Origin: Nostoc sp. UHCC 0702
GTDB taxonomy: Bacteria; Cyanobacteriota; Cyanobacteriia; Cyanobacteriales; Nostocaceae
Length of the DNA stretch: 64,000 bases
NCBI GenBank assembly: GCA_017164015.1
Contig: CP071065.1
Coordinates: 1,553,409-1,617,408 of the forward strand
Direction: 5' to 3'
Both the position numbers and the translations under genes were made by a program. Position 1 is the stretch's first letter; every line of letters begins with the position of its first letter. Under the pieces are notes generated by a model, which had not been told where the DNA came from, did no database searches, and saw only the letters and a program-made list of their open reading frames with translations. Of this stretch, positions 23,504 to 32,479 are shown in pieces.

Positions 23504-25157
23504 TTCTCTGGAAAAAATAACTGAAGTTAGGCAGTCTGTTAATAACTGGCGACGCTATTTCAGCTTCAGCACCGACCACAAGGTCATCGGTGTTCAGTAT
23601 ATGGTGACTACCTTCATTTTCTTTCTTATCGGCGGGCTGTTGGCGATGATCATTCGTGCCGAACTGATCACCCCCGAATTAAATGTTGTTGACCGCCCCC
23701 TTTACAATGGCTTGTTTACCATGCACGGGACAATCATGATTTTTCTATGGATTATCCCGTTCAATGCTGGTATTTCTAACTACTTAGTACCTTTGATGAT
23801 TGGAGCGCGGGATATGGCGTTTCCCTTGCTGAACGCCATCTCTTTTTGGATCATTCCAGCAGCGAGTATTTTGTTACTATCTAGCTTCTTGCTGCCCAAT
23901 GGCACCGCACAGTCTGGCTGGTGGTCTTATCCACCAATCAGTCTGCAAATTCCCCCCGGTCAACCGTTTAATGGTGAATTCTTTTGGATTGTCAGTTTGC
24001 TGCTGATAGGGATTTCTTCAATCATGGGGGCTATCAACTTTGTCACCACTATTTTTTGGATGCGGGCACCAGGGATGACGTTTTTTCGGATGCCTGTGTT
24101 TGTGTGGTCAGTTCTTAGTGCCCAGTTGTTGCAGCTGATTAATTTGCCTTCTTTAACAGGTGCATTGATCCTACTTTTATTTGACCTGGCTTTTGGTACA
24201 CATTTCTTCAAACCTTTGGAAGGTGGCGATCCAATTATTTATCAACACCTATTTTGGTTTTACTCCCATCCGGCAGTTTACATCATGGCACTACCAGCCT
24301 TTGGGATTTTTGCGGAAGTGCTACCTGCGTTTTCACGAAATCCCCTGTTTGGCTATCGGTCATTAGCGATCGCTTCGTTAGGCATTGCTGTGGTTAGCAT
24401 CTTCGTTTGGGTACATCATATGTTCACCAGTGCTACCCCTGGTTGGATGCGGATGACCTTCATGGTTACTTCCATGTTAGTTGCTGTGCCCACTGGTGTA
24501 AAAGCATTTGGCTGGACTGCCACAATTTGGAAGAGCAAACTGCACCTAGAAACACCAATGCTGTTTGCTATGGGGGGTGCAGCGATGTTTATTTTCGGTG
24601 GTATTACCGGAGTTATGCTTGCCGCAATGCCGTTTGATCTTCACGTCCACAATACTTATTTTGTAGTGGGTCATTTCCACTACATTGTTTTTAATACCAT
24701 CACAATGGCAATCTTTGCAGCCATTTACTTCTGGTTTCCTAAAATCACTGGCAGGATGTACGCCGAAGGTTGGGGTAAGCTACATTTTTGGTTAACCTTT
24801 ATCCCTGCCAATATTACCTTCTTCTCTATGCACCCGTTAGGTTTGCAGGGGATGCTACGCCGAGTTTCTTCTTATGACTCACAATATCAGGGATGGAACA
24901 TCATCGCTAGTATAGGGGCATTCTTGCTGGGAGCATCCACACTGCCGTTTATTGCTAACATTGTGGGTTCCTGGCTATACGGGCCGAAAGCCGTTGATAA
25001 TCCGTGGCACGCCAGTGGTTTAGAATGGACAACCTCTTCACCACCACCCCCAGACAACTTTGAGGAGATTCCAATTGTCAAAAGACCCCCCTACGACTAT
25101 GGCAATCCCAAATACTCAGTAATCGAACCTACTGACGACAACGAGTCAGGAGGTTAG
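23493..25157 (+). CDS. coxA: heme-copper terminal oxidase subunit I (ARTO type)
   Basis: The 554-residue catalytic subunit has twelve helices. Heme and CuB ligands are present: His78 (MHGTIMIF), His259 with Tyr263 (HPAVY), His308-His309, His394 and His396 (VGHFHY). The usual HPEVY glutamate of the D proton channel is Ala261. The Mg-site HDTYY aspartate is Asn387 (HNTYF), in keeping with loss of the CuA loop in subunit II. It reduces oxygen to water in the thylakoid or cytoplasmic membrane. Proton pumping may differ from A1-type enzymes. Confidence 0.95.
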   Translation: MTHNSLEKITEVRQSVNNWRRYFSFSTDHKVIGVQYMVTTFIFFLIGGLLAMIIRAELITPELNVVDRPLYNGLFTMHGTIMIFLWIIPFNAGISNYLVPLMIGARDMAFPLLNAISFWIIPAASILLLSSFLLPNGTAQSGWWSYPPISLQIPPGQPFNGEFFWIVSLLLIGISSIMGAINFVTTIFWMRAPGMTFFRMPVFVWSVLSAQLLQLINLPSLTGALILLLFDLAFGTHFFKPLEGGDPIIYQHLFWFYSHPAVYIMALPAFGIFAEVLPAFSRNPLFGYRSLAIASLGIAVVSIFVWVHHMFTSATPGWMRMTFMVTSMLVAVPTGVKAFGWTATIWKSKLHLETPMLFAMGGAAMFIFGGITGVMLAAMPFDLHVHNTYFVVGHFHYIVFNTITMAIFAAIYFWFPKITGRMYAEGWGKLHFWLTFIPANITFFSMHPLGLQGMLRRVSSYDSQYQGWNIIASIGAFLLGASTLPFIANIVGSWLYGPKAVDNPWHASGLEWTTSSPPPPDNFEEIPIVKRPPYDYGNPKYSVIEPTDDNESGG

Positions 25158-25295
25158 GGGCTGGGTATTGGGTACTGGGAAACAGATATATAGCTGGGGA
25201 CTGGGGACTGGGGACTGGGGACTGGGTGAAAAGCCTTTTTGTGTCTAGGTTTTATCATCTGTTGATGTCCTAACCACGTTGGCTATTGCTATAGT

Positions 25296-25735
25296 TTTGA
25301 CACTCCCCGGTCTAAAGACGCGGGGATTCTTGGTTCAACGAGACCACTTCAACTAGGTTCCTTGCGTTACCTAGCTCAGAGGTGGGACTCTCCCCAAGCG
25401 TTAACTTTCGGTCTGCCCGACCGTAGTTGCATTGCTGCAAGTCCTGTTTAACTTGAAACGATTGTTTCAAAATTCTGAGTTGTCTAGTTCCTATGAATCT
25501 TTTACCTACTACTACCAAGAAACTAGAACAATGTAGTAGAACCAGCTTGATTCAATTGTCAAGGTACAGATTGCTTTTAGGCAGTGTAGGGTTTTTAATG
25601 TGGTTGATTACCCTTCCACGTTTCTAATTTTACCACATAGCATCGTGGAAGGCTAAAGCCTTTATCGTGGTTTTCATCCCCGGTCTCAAGCACTAAAATC
25701 GCAACTGCGTTGCTGTTTATCCGGGGTTTTCAACC
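25296..25735 (-). pseudogene. decayed IS605-type element with tnpB 3' remnant
   Basis: On the minus strand 25312-25518 encodes a frame ending GNARNLVEVVSLNQESPRL, the typical tail of a cyanobacterial TnpB different in subtype from the one at 19323. The ending GGGGAGTGTCAAA at 25296 is shared by both elements. Nearly all of tnpB is gone. Beyond it are AT-rich DNA, a CCTTCCACG/CGTGGAAGG hairpin (25612-25653) and a CCCCGG...CCGGGG pair up to 25727, probably the old left end. It separates coxA from coxC and may retain an omega RNA sequence. Confidence 0.7.
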
Positions 25736-25812
25736 TACCTCTTATAAATTTTTTAATGCCCCATGCCCTATGCCCCCCAATGCCCCATGCCCAATTCTCA
25801 ATTGCTAAAATT

Positions 25813-26481
25813 ATGCAACGTCGCATCATATATATAGATGAAAGTCCTGTCCGTTTTGAGCGGTGGCGGCGACGCTTACCAAATAAGGCGCAGCGCTTTT
25901 TACCTAGTGGTGGCGGAAGTGCTGAAGATCATCATGGTAAAGCGATATTCGGGTTCACCGTGTTCCTCTTGTCAGAAAGCTTAGTTTTTTTGAGTTTTAT
26001 CTTCACATACATTGGCCTGCGATTGACTCACTCCAAAAATTGGCTACCAACTGATGTTTCGGGCCCACAATTGTCTAATTTGGTGGTGATCAATACGGTA
26101 ATACTGCTTTCCAGTAGCGGGGCTATTCAATTGGCAGAAAATGCTCTCCAGCACCGACAATTCAGTAAATTTCGCTTGCTGTGGTTGATGACAATTTGCA
26201 TGGGAACCTACTTCTTAATTGGTCAAGCAATTGAGTGGAGCAAACTAGATTTTGGGTTAAGTACAGGATTAGTTGGTTCAACATTCTACGTCTTGACAGG
26301 TTTCCACGGACTGCATGTTCTTGCTGGTGTTCTTTTGCAAATAATTATGCTTGTCCGCTCCTTCATTCCGGGAAACTATAACAAGGGTCACTTTGGTGCA
26401 AGTGCGACAACTCTATTTTGGCACTTTGTTGATGTAATTTGGGTCTTTATATTCTCTACTATCTACCTTTGGCGAGCATAA
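25813..26481 (+). CDS. coxC: cytochrome oxidase subunit III
   Basis: The protein has 222 residues from the ATG at 25813 (MQRRIIYIDESP). An upstream open stretch from 25756 comes from ATGCCCCATGCCC repeats and is not family sequence. It has five to six helices. The C-terminal TGFHGLHVLAG and FWHFVDVIWVFIFSTIY motifs are diagnostic for subunit III. It completes the coxBAC set, though separated from coxA by 655 bases holding a decayed transposable element, so it may need its own promoter. Confidence 0.93.
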   Translation: MQRRIIYIDESPVRFERWRRRLPNKAQRFLPSGGGSAEDHHGKAIFGFTVFLLSESLVFLSFIFTYIGLRLTHSKNWLPTDVSGPQLSNLVVINTVILLSSSGAIQLAENALQHRQFSKFRLLWLMTICMGTYFLIGQAIEWSKLDFGLSTGLVGSTFYVLTGFHGLHVLAGVLLQIIMLVRSFIPGNYNKGHFGASATTLFWHFVDVIWVFIFSTIYLWRA

Positions 26482-26519
26482 AAGTATTGTAAATTAATAA
26501 TTAATTGCAGGAGGAATTT

Positions 26520-26759
26520 ATGAATTTATTAGCACAAGAACTACCATCACCAAGAGCAATTGAAGGAGCGACTCCACTTGATAAAAACCAAGATCCACTA
26601 ATTGCACACCATCTACAAAAAGAGCAGTATATCGGCATTATTGGGCTAGCGATCGCTTTAGTTGCGGCTGTGGGATTTTTTAGCCGCAGAGTTGAATATG
26701 CTATTGTGTTTGCTCTTGTTCTCAGCACTATTTTAATTGCTTTGTTTTTACTTGTATAA
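26520..26759 (+). CDS. small two-helix membrane protein of the oxidase cluster
   Basis: The 79-residue protein has a strong AGGAGGA ribosome site 6-7 bases before the ATG. The N-terminal 40 residues are polar, and two helices follow (IGIIGLAIALVAAVGFF and YAIVFALVLSTILIALFLLV). It starts 38 bases after coxC. Size and place fit an accessory oxidase subunit such as a subunit IV-like protein, but no homology is recognised. Confidence 0.75.
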   Translation: MNLLAQELPSPRAIEGATPLDKNQDPLIAHHLQKEQYIGIIGLAIALVAAVGFFSRRVEYAIVFALVLSTILIALFLLV

Positions 26760-26843
26760 CAAGTCTGTCATTGGTCAGTGGTCAGTAGTCACTAAACAAC
26801 TGACAACTGACAAATACTTTAACAAAAGTTGGGAGAGTATTTT

Positions 26844-28211
26844 ATGAATAATCCAGTTTATCAAACTGTGATTGTTGGCGGTGGTTTTACCGGAATATTT
26901 ACAGCCTTGCACTTGGCTCACCAACATTATCCTCGCTCTGTGATTTTGATTGATAAAGACGATCGCTTTTGTTTTAAGCCGTTACTTTACGAGTATTTTG
27001 ATGGCGAAATGGATAGCTTTCAAGTATTACCGCGTTTTTCAGAATTACTTCAAGGTAGCGGTGTCATCTTTGTTCAAGATACAGTGCAGTCGATAGACCT
27101 ACATCAACGGGAAGTCAAATTAGCTTCAGGAAACTCCTACAACTACAGCAACTTAGTGTTAGCTTTGGGCAGCGTTACTGGTTATCATCAGGTTGAAGGT
27201 GCAAAAGAATATGCCTTGCCTTTCTGGACACAACAAGATGCGATCGCTCTTGACCGACATTTACGCAATTGCTTACAACAAGCCATCCAAACCGAAGATT
27301 CAGAACAACGTCGGCAATTGCTAACAGTAGTAGTCATTGGTGGTGGTGCAAGTGGTGTAGAAATGGCGGCCACTTTAGCTGATTTTCTCCCACATTGGTA
27401 TGGTGCTTTAGGAGGCAATTCTAGTGAAATCCGTGTGGTAGTGCTGCATCACGGTAAAGCAATCCTTGAAGGTGATATTAACGATCCGCTGCGTTTAATT
27501 GCTGAACAGGAATTGAAAAAACGCATTGTACCAGTAGAAATCATACTGGAAGCAGAAGCCACTGCTGTTCGTCCGAATGCAATTGAATACAAGTACCACG
27601 AGCAAGTCGAGACACTACCAACTTTTACCACAATTTGGACTGCTGGCACTTCTACCCATCCGCTGATTAAAGACTTGCCAATTCCTCAAGAACGTAGGGA
27701 TCATCATGGTCGCCCCTTAGTTACTCCCACTTTGCAACTGCTTGACTTTCCAGAAGTTTTTGCAGGCGGTGACTGTGCAGCAGTTGAGAACAAATCGCTA
27801 CCACCGACAGCCCAGGTGGCTTATCAACAAGGTGCTGATATTGCTCGCAATTTGCAAGCACTGGCTTTAGGAGAAGATCCCAAGCCAGCCCAGGTTAACA
27901 TCCGGGGAACTTTATTGAAGTTGGGGATACATGATGCTGCTGCTAACCTTTTCAATATTTTTGAAGTTGCAGGCGAACCCGCCCACTTAATCCGTGAAGG
28001 CACTTATTTAACGCTATTGCCGGCTCCAATTCATGATTTTAAAGCTACTACTGAATGGCTAGATGAAGAGATTTTTCATCATCACCTTGACCCTCAAAAT
28101 GTCGGCAAAAAAGTGGTGCAAGCAGTGGAATTAGTTGGTGCAGGGGTTGTAGGTGTTCTAGTTGCCAGAAAATTATTGCGAATGTTGGGAGATGAGGAGA
28201 AAAGGGAGTAG
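26844..28211 (+). CDS. type II NAD(P)H dehydrogenase (NDH-2), FAD-dependent
   Basis: The protein has 455 residues from the ATG at 26844, preceded by GGGAGAG. The FAD motif VIVGGGFTGIFTALHLA is at residues 6-22 and the NAD motif VVIGGGASGVEMAATLADF at about 165-183. AGGDCAAVE near 312 completes the FAD site and the QVAYQQGADIARNL tail is family-typical. A C-terminal amphipathic segment (VELVGAGVVGVLVARKLLRML) should anchor it to the membrane. It oxidises NADH without proton pumping and passes electrons to quinone, a natural supplier for the quinol-type oxidase just upstream. Confidence 0.92.
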   Translation: MNNPVYQTVIVGGGFTGIFTALHLAHQHYPRSVILIDKDDRFCFKPLLYEYFDGEMDSFQVLPRFSELLQGSGVIFVQDTVQSIDLHQREVKLASGNSYNYSNLVLALGSVTGYHQVEGAKEYALPFWTQQDAIALDRHLRNCLQQAIQTEDSEQRRQLLTVVVIGGGASGVEMAATLADFLPHWYGALGGNSSEIRVVVLHHGKAILEGDINDPLRLIAEQELKKRIVPVEIILEAEATAVRPNAIEYKYHEQVETLPTFTTIWTAGTSTHPLIKDLPIPQERRDHHGRPLVTPTLQLLDFPEVFAGGDCAAVENKSLPPTAQVAYQQGADIARNLQALALGEDPKPAQVNIRGTLLKLGIHDAAANLFNIFEVAGEPAHLIREGTYLTLLPAPIHDFKATTEWLDEEIFHHHLDPQNVGKKVVQAVELVGAGVVGVLVARKLLRMLGDEEKRE

Positions 28212-28234
28212 GGTTAATTGTGTTGACTGATAAC

Positions 28235-28325
28235 TAGACTTCTTGCATAAATAATTTTTTACCTCACGCAGCAGCCCAGAGGCGCAGAGAAAAAGTTAAA
28301 AATGGAGACTTTTGCAAGAGGCCTA
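28235..28325. repeat. MITE-like element, family D, copy 1
   Basis: The ends TAGACTTCTTGCATAAAT (28235) and CTTTTGCAAGAGGCCTA (to 28325) are inverted copies of each other. The same ends bound 56653-56776 and 56834-56957. The core contains a CGCAGAGGCGCAGAG-type segment and no gene. Confidence 0.8.
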
Positions 28326-28480
28326 CTGATGACTGTCATCTGTCATCGGTCAACAGCCTTCTTTTTTGGTCGCTGCTACGCGAACAGATGAAGGCAAAAT
28401 TCAAACGCGATCGCGGTGCTTATATTAAGTCCGCTTAATTACTTATAATTCGGAGTATCTGTGCAGAAACCTGAAAATCC

Positions 28481-28613
28481 AATACGGTTCAATTAGGGCT
28501 AAAAACCTGATTTTATGTAGGTTGGGTTAAGGAACGAAACCCAACATGGATCTATGTGTTGGGTAACGCTTACGCTCTACCCAACCTACAATTATCCTTA
28601 ACTGAACCTTATT
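28481..28613. repeat. MITE-like element with AATACGGTTCAATTA ends
   Basis: The left end AATACGGTTCAATTAGGG and the inverse of the right end (CCTTAACTGAACCTTATT) match at 14 of 18 positions. Inside, GTAGGTTGGGT (28517) and ACCCAACCTAC (28578-28588) form a second inverted repeat. The whole can fold into one long hairpin. A half copy of a family C end (ATTAAGTCCGCTTAATTA) lies just left at 28424-28441. Confidence 0.75.
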
Positions 28614-28677
28614 GCCTTAAAATCTTCTTCCTTGCTCCCTTGCCGTCTTAATAATAAGTCTTTAATCGGACACGATA

Positions 28678-29037
28678 TTACTCCTCCCCCAGATCTAATT
28701 GCACTTGCACTCCATCATTGCCGTTCACAGACTGAGCCGCTGGCTGTAATAAAATCGGAGTGTCTGGTAATGATATTGTCTGGTTTAAGCGAAGTTTACC
28801 TGGAGTCGTATTTTGCTGTTGGTTGTTGCTAAGGTTGCTTCCCGAATTTTTGCTATCAAAAAATCTTGTGAAGTCTTTCTGGGCTGTTCTATTACCAACT
28901 CCTTCTAGAGAATCACCAGTTAATTTATAGGTTTCGGTATTTAAGCTGGCTGCTTCTGGTGATTGCGCCTGAACCGGGCATCCTAAGCTTGCAAAAGCTG
29001 CCATAATTGTCAAAACGGTCACAATTTTAGCGTTCAT
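28678..29037 (-). CDS. secreted small protein of unknown function
   Basis: This 119-residue protein has a signal peptide with a cleavage site after CPVQA (about residue 24). The mature part is polar with a Ser/Asn/Gln-rich stretch (NSGSNLSNNQQQN), probably disordered. It ends in an acidic QLDLGEE. A cysteine precedes the cleavage site but the context is not a clear lipobox. I do not recognise the family. Confidence 0.65.
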   Translation of the reverse strand: MNAKIVTVLTIMAAFASLGCPVQAQSPEAASLNTETYKLTGDSLEGVGNRTAQKDFTRFFDSKNSGSNLSNNQQQNTTPGKLRLNQTISLPDTPILLQPAAQSVNGNDGVQVQLDLGEE

Positions 29038-29442
29038 TAGTTTTATCCCAATTATATGTTGTTAGTTTTATTATTCTCTCAGCAAATTATTTGTGCGACC
29101 TAATACTATCTATTATCTAATAGTACCTATTTTTCTGCCACAATGTTATTTGGGTAATTTAGTATTGTCAATAATCTTTATTAATTGCTACAAAAAATAA
29201 ATAAACAAAATACGATTATAAAGATAGTATAAAAAAATAATATATCTTCACATTGTATATATAAATATGAAGAATAAATAAATTAAATTTGCGGATTACT
29301 GTTGTAGCGATGGCAATTCTTGATTAATCTTGATTGCAGAGTACGACTTGGCTCTAGTGCTGATAACTCAGAGGCGATCGCTTTCTCAACTACCAAATAA
29401 AATTTATAATTGAGTAAGGAAGCTATGTAAGGAAATAGAGTA
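29038..29442. other. AT-rich intergenic
   Basis: Highly AT-rich, with TATTATCTAATAG-type weak palindromes near 29107-29127. No gene. Promoters for the secreted protein (left) and vapBC (right) are expected here. A HIP1 site sits at 29373. Confidence 0.4.
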
Positions 29443-29688
29443 ATGGCTTGTGCAACCATCACCACTAAAGGACAAGTAACTATTCCTAAAGAAATTAGGG
29501 ATTATCTCAAACTTGATACAGGTAGTAAGGTAGATTTTATCATTGATGAAAATGGGACAGTCAAACTAATTCCCCTGAATCTCCCTATCCAAAAGTTATC
29601 TGGAATTTTACACCGTCCGGGGATGAAAAGTGCAACTTTAGAAGAAATGGAAGCAGCAATCAAAGAAGGCTCAAGTGATTGGACTTGA
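29443..29688 (+). CDS. vapB: VapB-type antitoxin, AbrB/SpoVT-like
   Basis: The 81-residue protein has an N-terminal AbrB swapped-hairpin DNA-binding domain (ATITTKGQVTIPKEIRDYL, residues 4-22) and a C-terminal toxin-binding tail. It should neutralise the PIN toxin encoded next and repress their shared promoter. AAGGA precedes the ATG by about 9 bases. Its 3' end overlaps vapC by 14 bases. Confidence 0.92.
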   Translation: MACATITTKGQVTIPKEIRDYLKLDTGSKVDFIIDENGTVKLIPLNLPIQKLSGILHRPGMKSATLEEMEAAIKEGSSDWT

Positions 29689-30064
29689 TACAAATATTTT
29701 AGTGCGTTACCTGACAAAAGATGATGAAAAGCAGTGGGAGCAAGCTGCTGCAATTATCGAAAGGGGAGAGCAATGTTTTATTGCTAATATAGTTCTCTGT
29801 GAATTAGTTTGGGTTTTGCGTGGGAGTCCTTATCAATTTAGTAGGGAAGAAATTAGTACCACTATAGAAATAATGCTGCAATGTTTGGTGTTTGAGTTAG
29901 AAAATCGGTCTTTAGTTTATCAAGCATTACAGAGGTTTAAGCAAGGCAATGCAGATTTCTCAGACTATTTAATTGGGGCAATTTATCAAAATTCTGGTTG
30001 TAGTTCAACAGTAACTTTTGACAAAAAGCTGAGGAGCGAAAAGGGATTTAATTTATTTGATTAA
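29675..30064 (+). CDS. vapC: VapC-type PIN domain ribonuclease toxin
   Basis: The 129-residue PIN nuclease starts at a GTG inside the vapB 3' end. Acidic active-site residues are visible: Asp5 in GLDTNILVRYL, Glu in CELVWVLRG (about 43), Asp in NADFSDYLIG (about 94-97) and Asp in TFDKKL (about 117). VapC toxins cut tRNA or rRNA to stop translation. All residues are intact, so the module is probably active. Confidence 0.92.
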   Translation: MIGLDTNILVRYLTKDDEKQWEQAAAIIERGEQCFIANIVLCELVWVLRGSPYQFSREEISTTIEIMLQCLVFELENRSLVYQALQRFKQGNADFSDYLIGAIYQNSGCSSTVTFDKKLRSEKGFNLFD

Positions 30065-30217
30065 TGCTTATTTTTAAGTTAGGCGATCGCTCGTGGGTTT
30101 ATAACCCGAAGGGAAGCGATCGCCTTGACAACACCAAAGCAAGACTAAATGAAAATTTCAGTCCATTTCAGTAGACTTTAGCTATTAGCCAGTAAATGAA
30201 TTTACTGGCGGGATAAA

Positions 30218-31597
30218 TTAGACGCTAACAGGGGTATTTGCCTGCTTTAATTGAGGTCTTGCTACCATTTGCATTCCTGCTGGTGCAGCTAAAGTTAAAC
30301 CACGGCGCACTGGACGCACCGGACGCTTATTCACTAGAGATACTTGAAACTGCGATAGAATCGTTGCCAATGCAATTTTCATTTCATACTGGGCAAATGC
30401 CAAACCAATACAGCGGCGATTTCCACCACCAAACGGTAAATATTCGTATGGGGAAAATTGCTTTTCTAAAAAGCGTTCTGGTTTAAACTGTTGAGGCTCT
30501 AGATAAACTTCTTTTCGGTGGTGTGCTAAATAAATACTGGGAATTATTGCTGTCCCCACAGGCAATTTGTAGCCCATAATTTCAATTGGTGATTTCACAA
30601 CCCTGAAGAAAGCACTCATTGCAATTGGATATAATCGCAAAGTTTCTTGACAAACTGCTGTGAGGTAGGGAAGTTTAGCAACGGTACTCGGTTCTGGGTT
30701 GACACCAAGGCTATCAAATTCCTGTACTAATTTTTCACGCACTTCTGGTAATTGATCAAGCCAGTAAAAAGCCCATGTCAACGCCGAAGCCGTAGTTTCA
30801 TGTCCCGCAACCAACATTGTCATTAATTCATCGCGTAACTCCGAGTCTGACATCGGCTGTCCGTCATCATAACGAGCAAAGATTAATAAGCTGAGAATAT
30901 CTTGGCGATGTTGTTCAGATTCAGCCCGACGTTCTTGAATTAAAGCATAAATAAGTTGATCGATTTGTTGTAACAAACGTCTAGTTCGTCCCCAAGGACT
31001 CCATGCACCTAAATCTTTTTGCAAGAAACTAAAAAATAACATGCCGGACATGAGGGGAGAACCCGTCAATTCTAATGCAGAAGTTAGCGATCGCCGCAGT
31101 TCTTCAAAAACTGGCCCCTCATCTACACCAAATACCACCCGTAAAATCACTCGTAAGGTGATTTCTTGCATTGACGCCCGGATATTAAAGGGTTTACCAA
31201 ACTTCCATTCATTACATACCTGCTGAGTGATTTCGCGGATAGCCTCACCATAAGCCCGCATTCTTTCGCCGTGAAAAGGAGGCGTTAATAATTGACGTTG
31301 GCGCTGGTGGCGATCGCCATCGAGTAAAATCAGAGAATTATCACCAAGCAAAAATCGTAAAATTCCATTTCCCCTGCCAGACTCGAAGTAGCTAGGATCA
31401 GCAGTAAAAATTTCTTCCAGCGCTTGGGGATGACTGAAGTATACAAGATGCACATCTCCACTTCCCCAGATAGTGAAGTTGTCACCATAGACTTTGGCGA
31501 AATCCTCCACATACTGCACTGGCTGAGTAATAAACTTGAAAAGTCGCAGCAAGCGGTGTATTCTTGGCCCATCAGGCAGACTGTTAGTTACTGTCAT
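30218..31597 (-). CDS. cytochrome P450 (CYP110-like)
   Basis: The protein has 459 residues from the ATG at 31597 (MTVTNSLPDGPRIHR). ATG 31627 is possible, and a longer frame to 31759 runs into CATCCCCCT repeats and is rejected. The oxygen-binding I-helix AGHETTASALTW, the K-helix ETLRLYP and the heme loop FGGGNRRCIG with the axial Cys are all present. The sequence fits the cyanobacterial CYP110 group, for which fatty-acid or alkane hydroxylation has been reported. The electron donor would be a ferredoxin system encoded elsewhere. It is a single gene. Confidence 0.93.
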   Translation of the reverse strand: MTVTNSLPDGPRIHRLLRLFKFITQPVQYVEDFAKVYGDNFTIWGSGDVHLVYFSHPQALEEIFTADPSYFESGRGNGILRFLLGDNSLILLDGDRHQRQRQLLTPPFHGERMRAYGEAIREITQQVCNEWKFGKPFNIRASMQEITLRVILRVVFGVDEGPVFEELRRSLTSALELTGSPLMSGMLFFSFLQKDLGAWSPWGRTRRLLQQIDQLIYALIQERRAESEQHRQDILSLLIFARYDDGQPMSDSELRDELMTMLVAGHETTASALTWAFYWLDQLPEVREKLVQEFDSLGVNPEPSTVAKLPYLTAVCQETLRLYPIAMSAFFRVVKSPIEIMGYKLPVGTAIIPSIYLAHHRKEVYLEPQQFKPERFLEKQFSPYEYLPFGGGNRRCIGLAFAQYEMKIALATILSQFQVSLVNKRPVRPVRRGLTLAAPAGMQMVARPQLKQANTPVSV

Positions 31598-31846
31598 AAA
31601 CTGTTGTGAGAGTTGAAGGCTTATCATTCTATTTTTGCGAATTTTTTTCTGCTCATTCCAAAGTAAAAGGGACTGGGTATCGGGCATTAGGCATTGGGCA
31701 TTGGAAAAACTCTTCCTCATCCCCCTCATCCCCCTCATCCCCCCATCCCCAGCCCCCAACCAGTTGAAGCGTGTCTTAATTACGAATTAGTATGTAAAGA
31801 GCGCACAAAGCGGTATATTCATTTATGGCAGCATCGGAAGTAAGCA

Positions 31847-32479
31847 GTGCCGAAAATCATCGCTATTCTTAACGGTAAAGGAGGAGTCGGTAAAACGACT
31901 ACCGCCGTCAATCTGGCTGCACAGTTTGGGAAACAAAAAAAAGTTCTTCTCGTTGATGCAGATATTCAAGGTTCTGCCAGTTGGTGGGTTGGGCGGAATC
32001 AGAATGGTATGGGATTTGATTTATCCCAAGAAACCAATCCACAACTTTTAGGTGATTTACGAAAAATAAAAGGTTACGATTTAGTAGTGGTGGATACACC
32101 CCCGGCGCTGCAATCTGAAGCATTAGCGGCAGTAGTAGCGATCGCTGATTACCTAGTTTTGCCTACACCCCCAGCACCAATGGATTTGGCTGTTCTCGTT
32201 GAAACAGTCAAAACAGCAGTTGTTCCAGTGAAAATCCCCCACCGCGTACTACTGACTAAAGTCGATATGCGGAGTGTAGGCGAAGCAATAGAAGCACAAA
32301 ACACTCTCCAGCGGCTAGGAATTCCTGCTTGCAAAGCTTTCATCCGTGCCTACAAAGCTCACGAACGAGCAGCACTAGAGGGTGTGGCGATTACTCAATG
32401 GCGAGGAAAAAATGCTAAAGAGGCAGAATTAGATTACCGCCGCGTGGCTGATGAACTACAGCGTGATTGGAGGAAATAA
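31847..32479 (+). CDS. mcdA: ParA/MinD-type ATPase, probable McdA (carboxysome positioning)
   Basis: The 210-residue ATPase has the deviant Walker [10 protein letters not shown] at 10-18 with the signature Lys11, a [15 protein letters not shown] switch I region and VVVDTPPA Walker B. The start is a GTG. It shares one base (TAATG) with the following coiled-coil gene. ParA proteins of this size form gradients on the nucleoid to space cargo. The ccmK3-ccmK4 shell genes 1.8 kb away and the partner's C-terminus suggest the cargo is carboxysomes, as in type 2 McdAB systems. A plasmid-like ParA is the alternative, but no ParB gene or parS cluster is seen. Confidence 0.7.
   Translation: MPKIIAILNGKGGVGKTTTAVNLAAQFGKQKKVLLVDADIQGSASWWVGRNQNGMGFDLSQETNPQLLGDLRKIKGYDLVVVDTPPALQSEALAAVVAIADYLVLPTPPAPMDLAVLVETVKTAVVPVKIPHRVLLTKVDMRSVGEAIEAQNTLQRLGIPACKAFIRAYKAHERAALEGVAITQWRGKNAKEAELDYRRVADELQRDWRK

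Noticed and set aside
25756..25812. Longer start for coxC
   Set aside because: The extra 19 codons come from ATGCCCCATGCC repeats; family sequence begins at MQRRIIYIDE.
31600..31759. Longer start for the P450
   Set aside because: The extension is encoded by CATCCCCCT repeats and is not P450 sequence.
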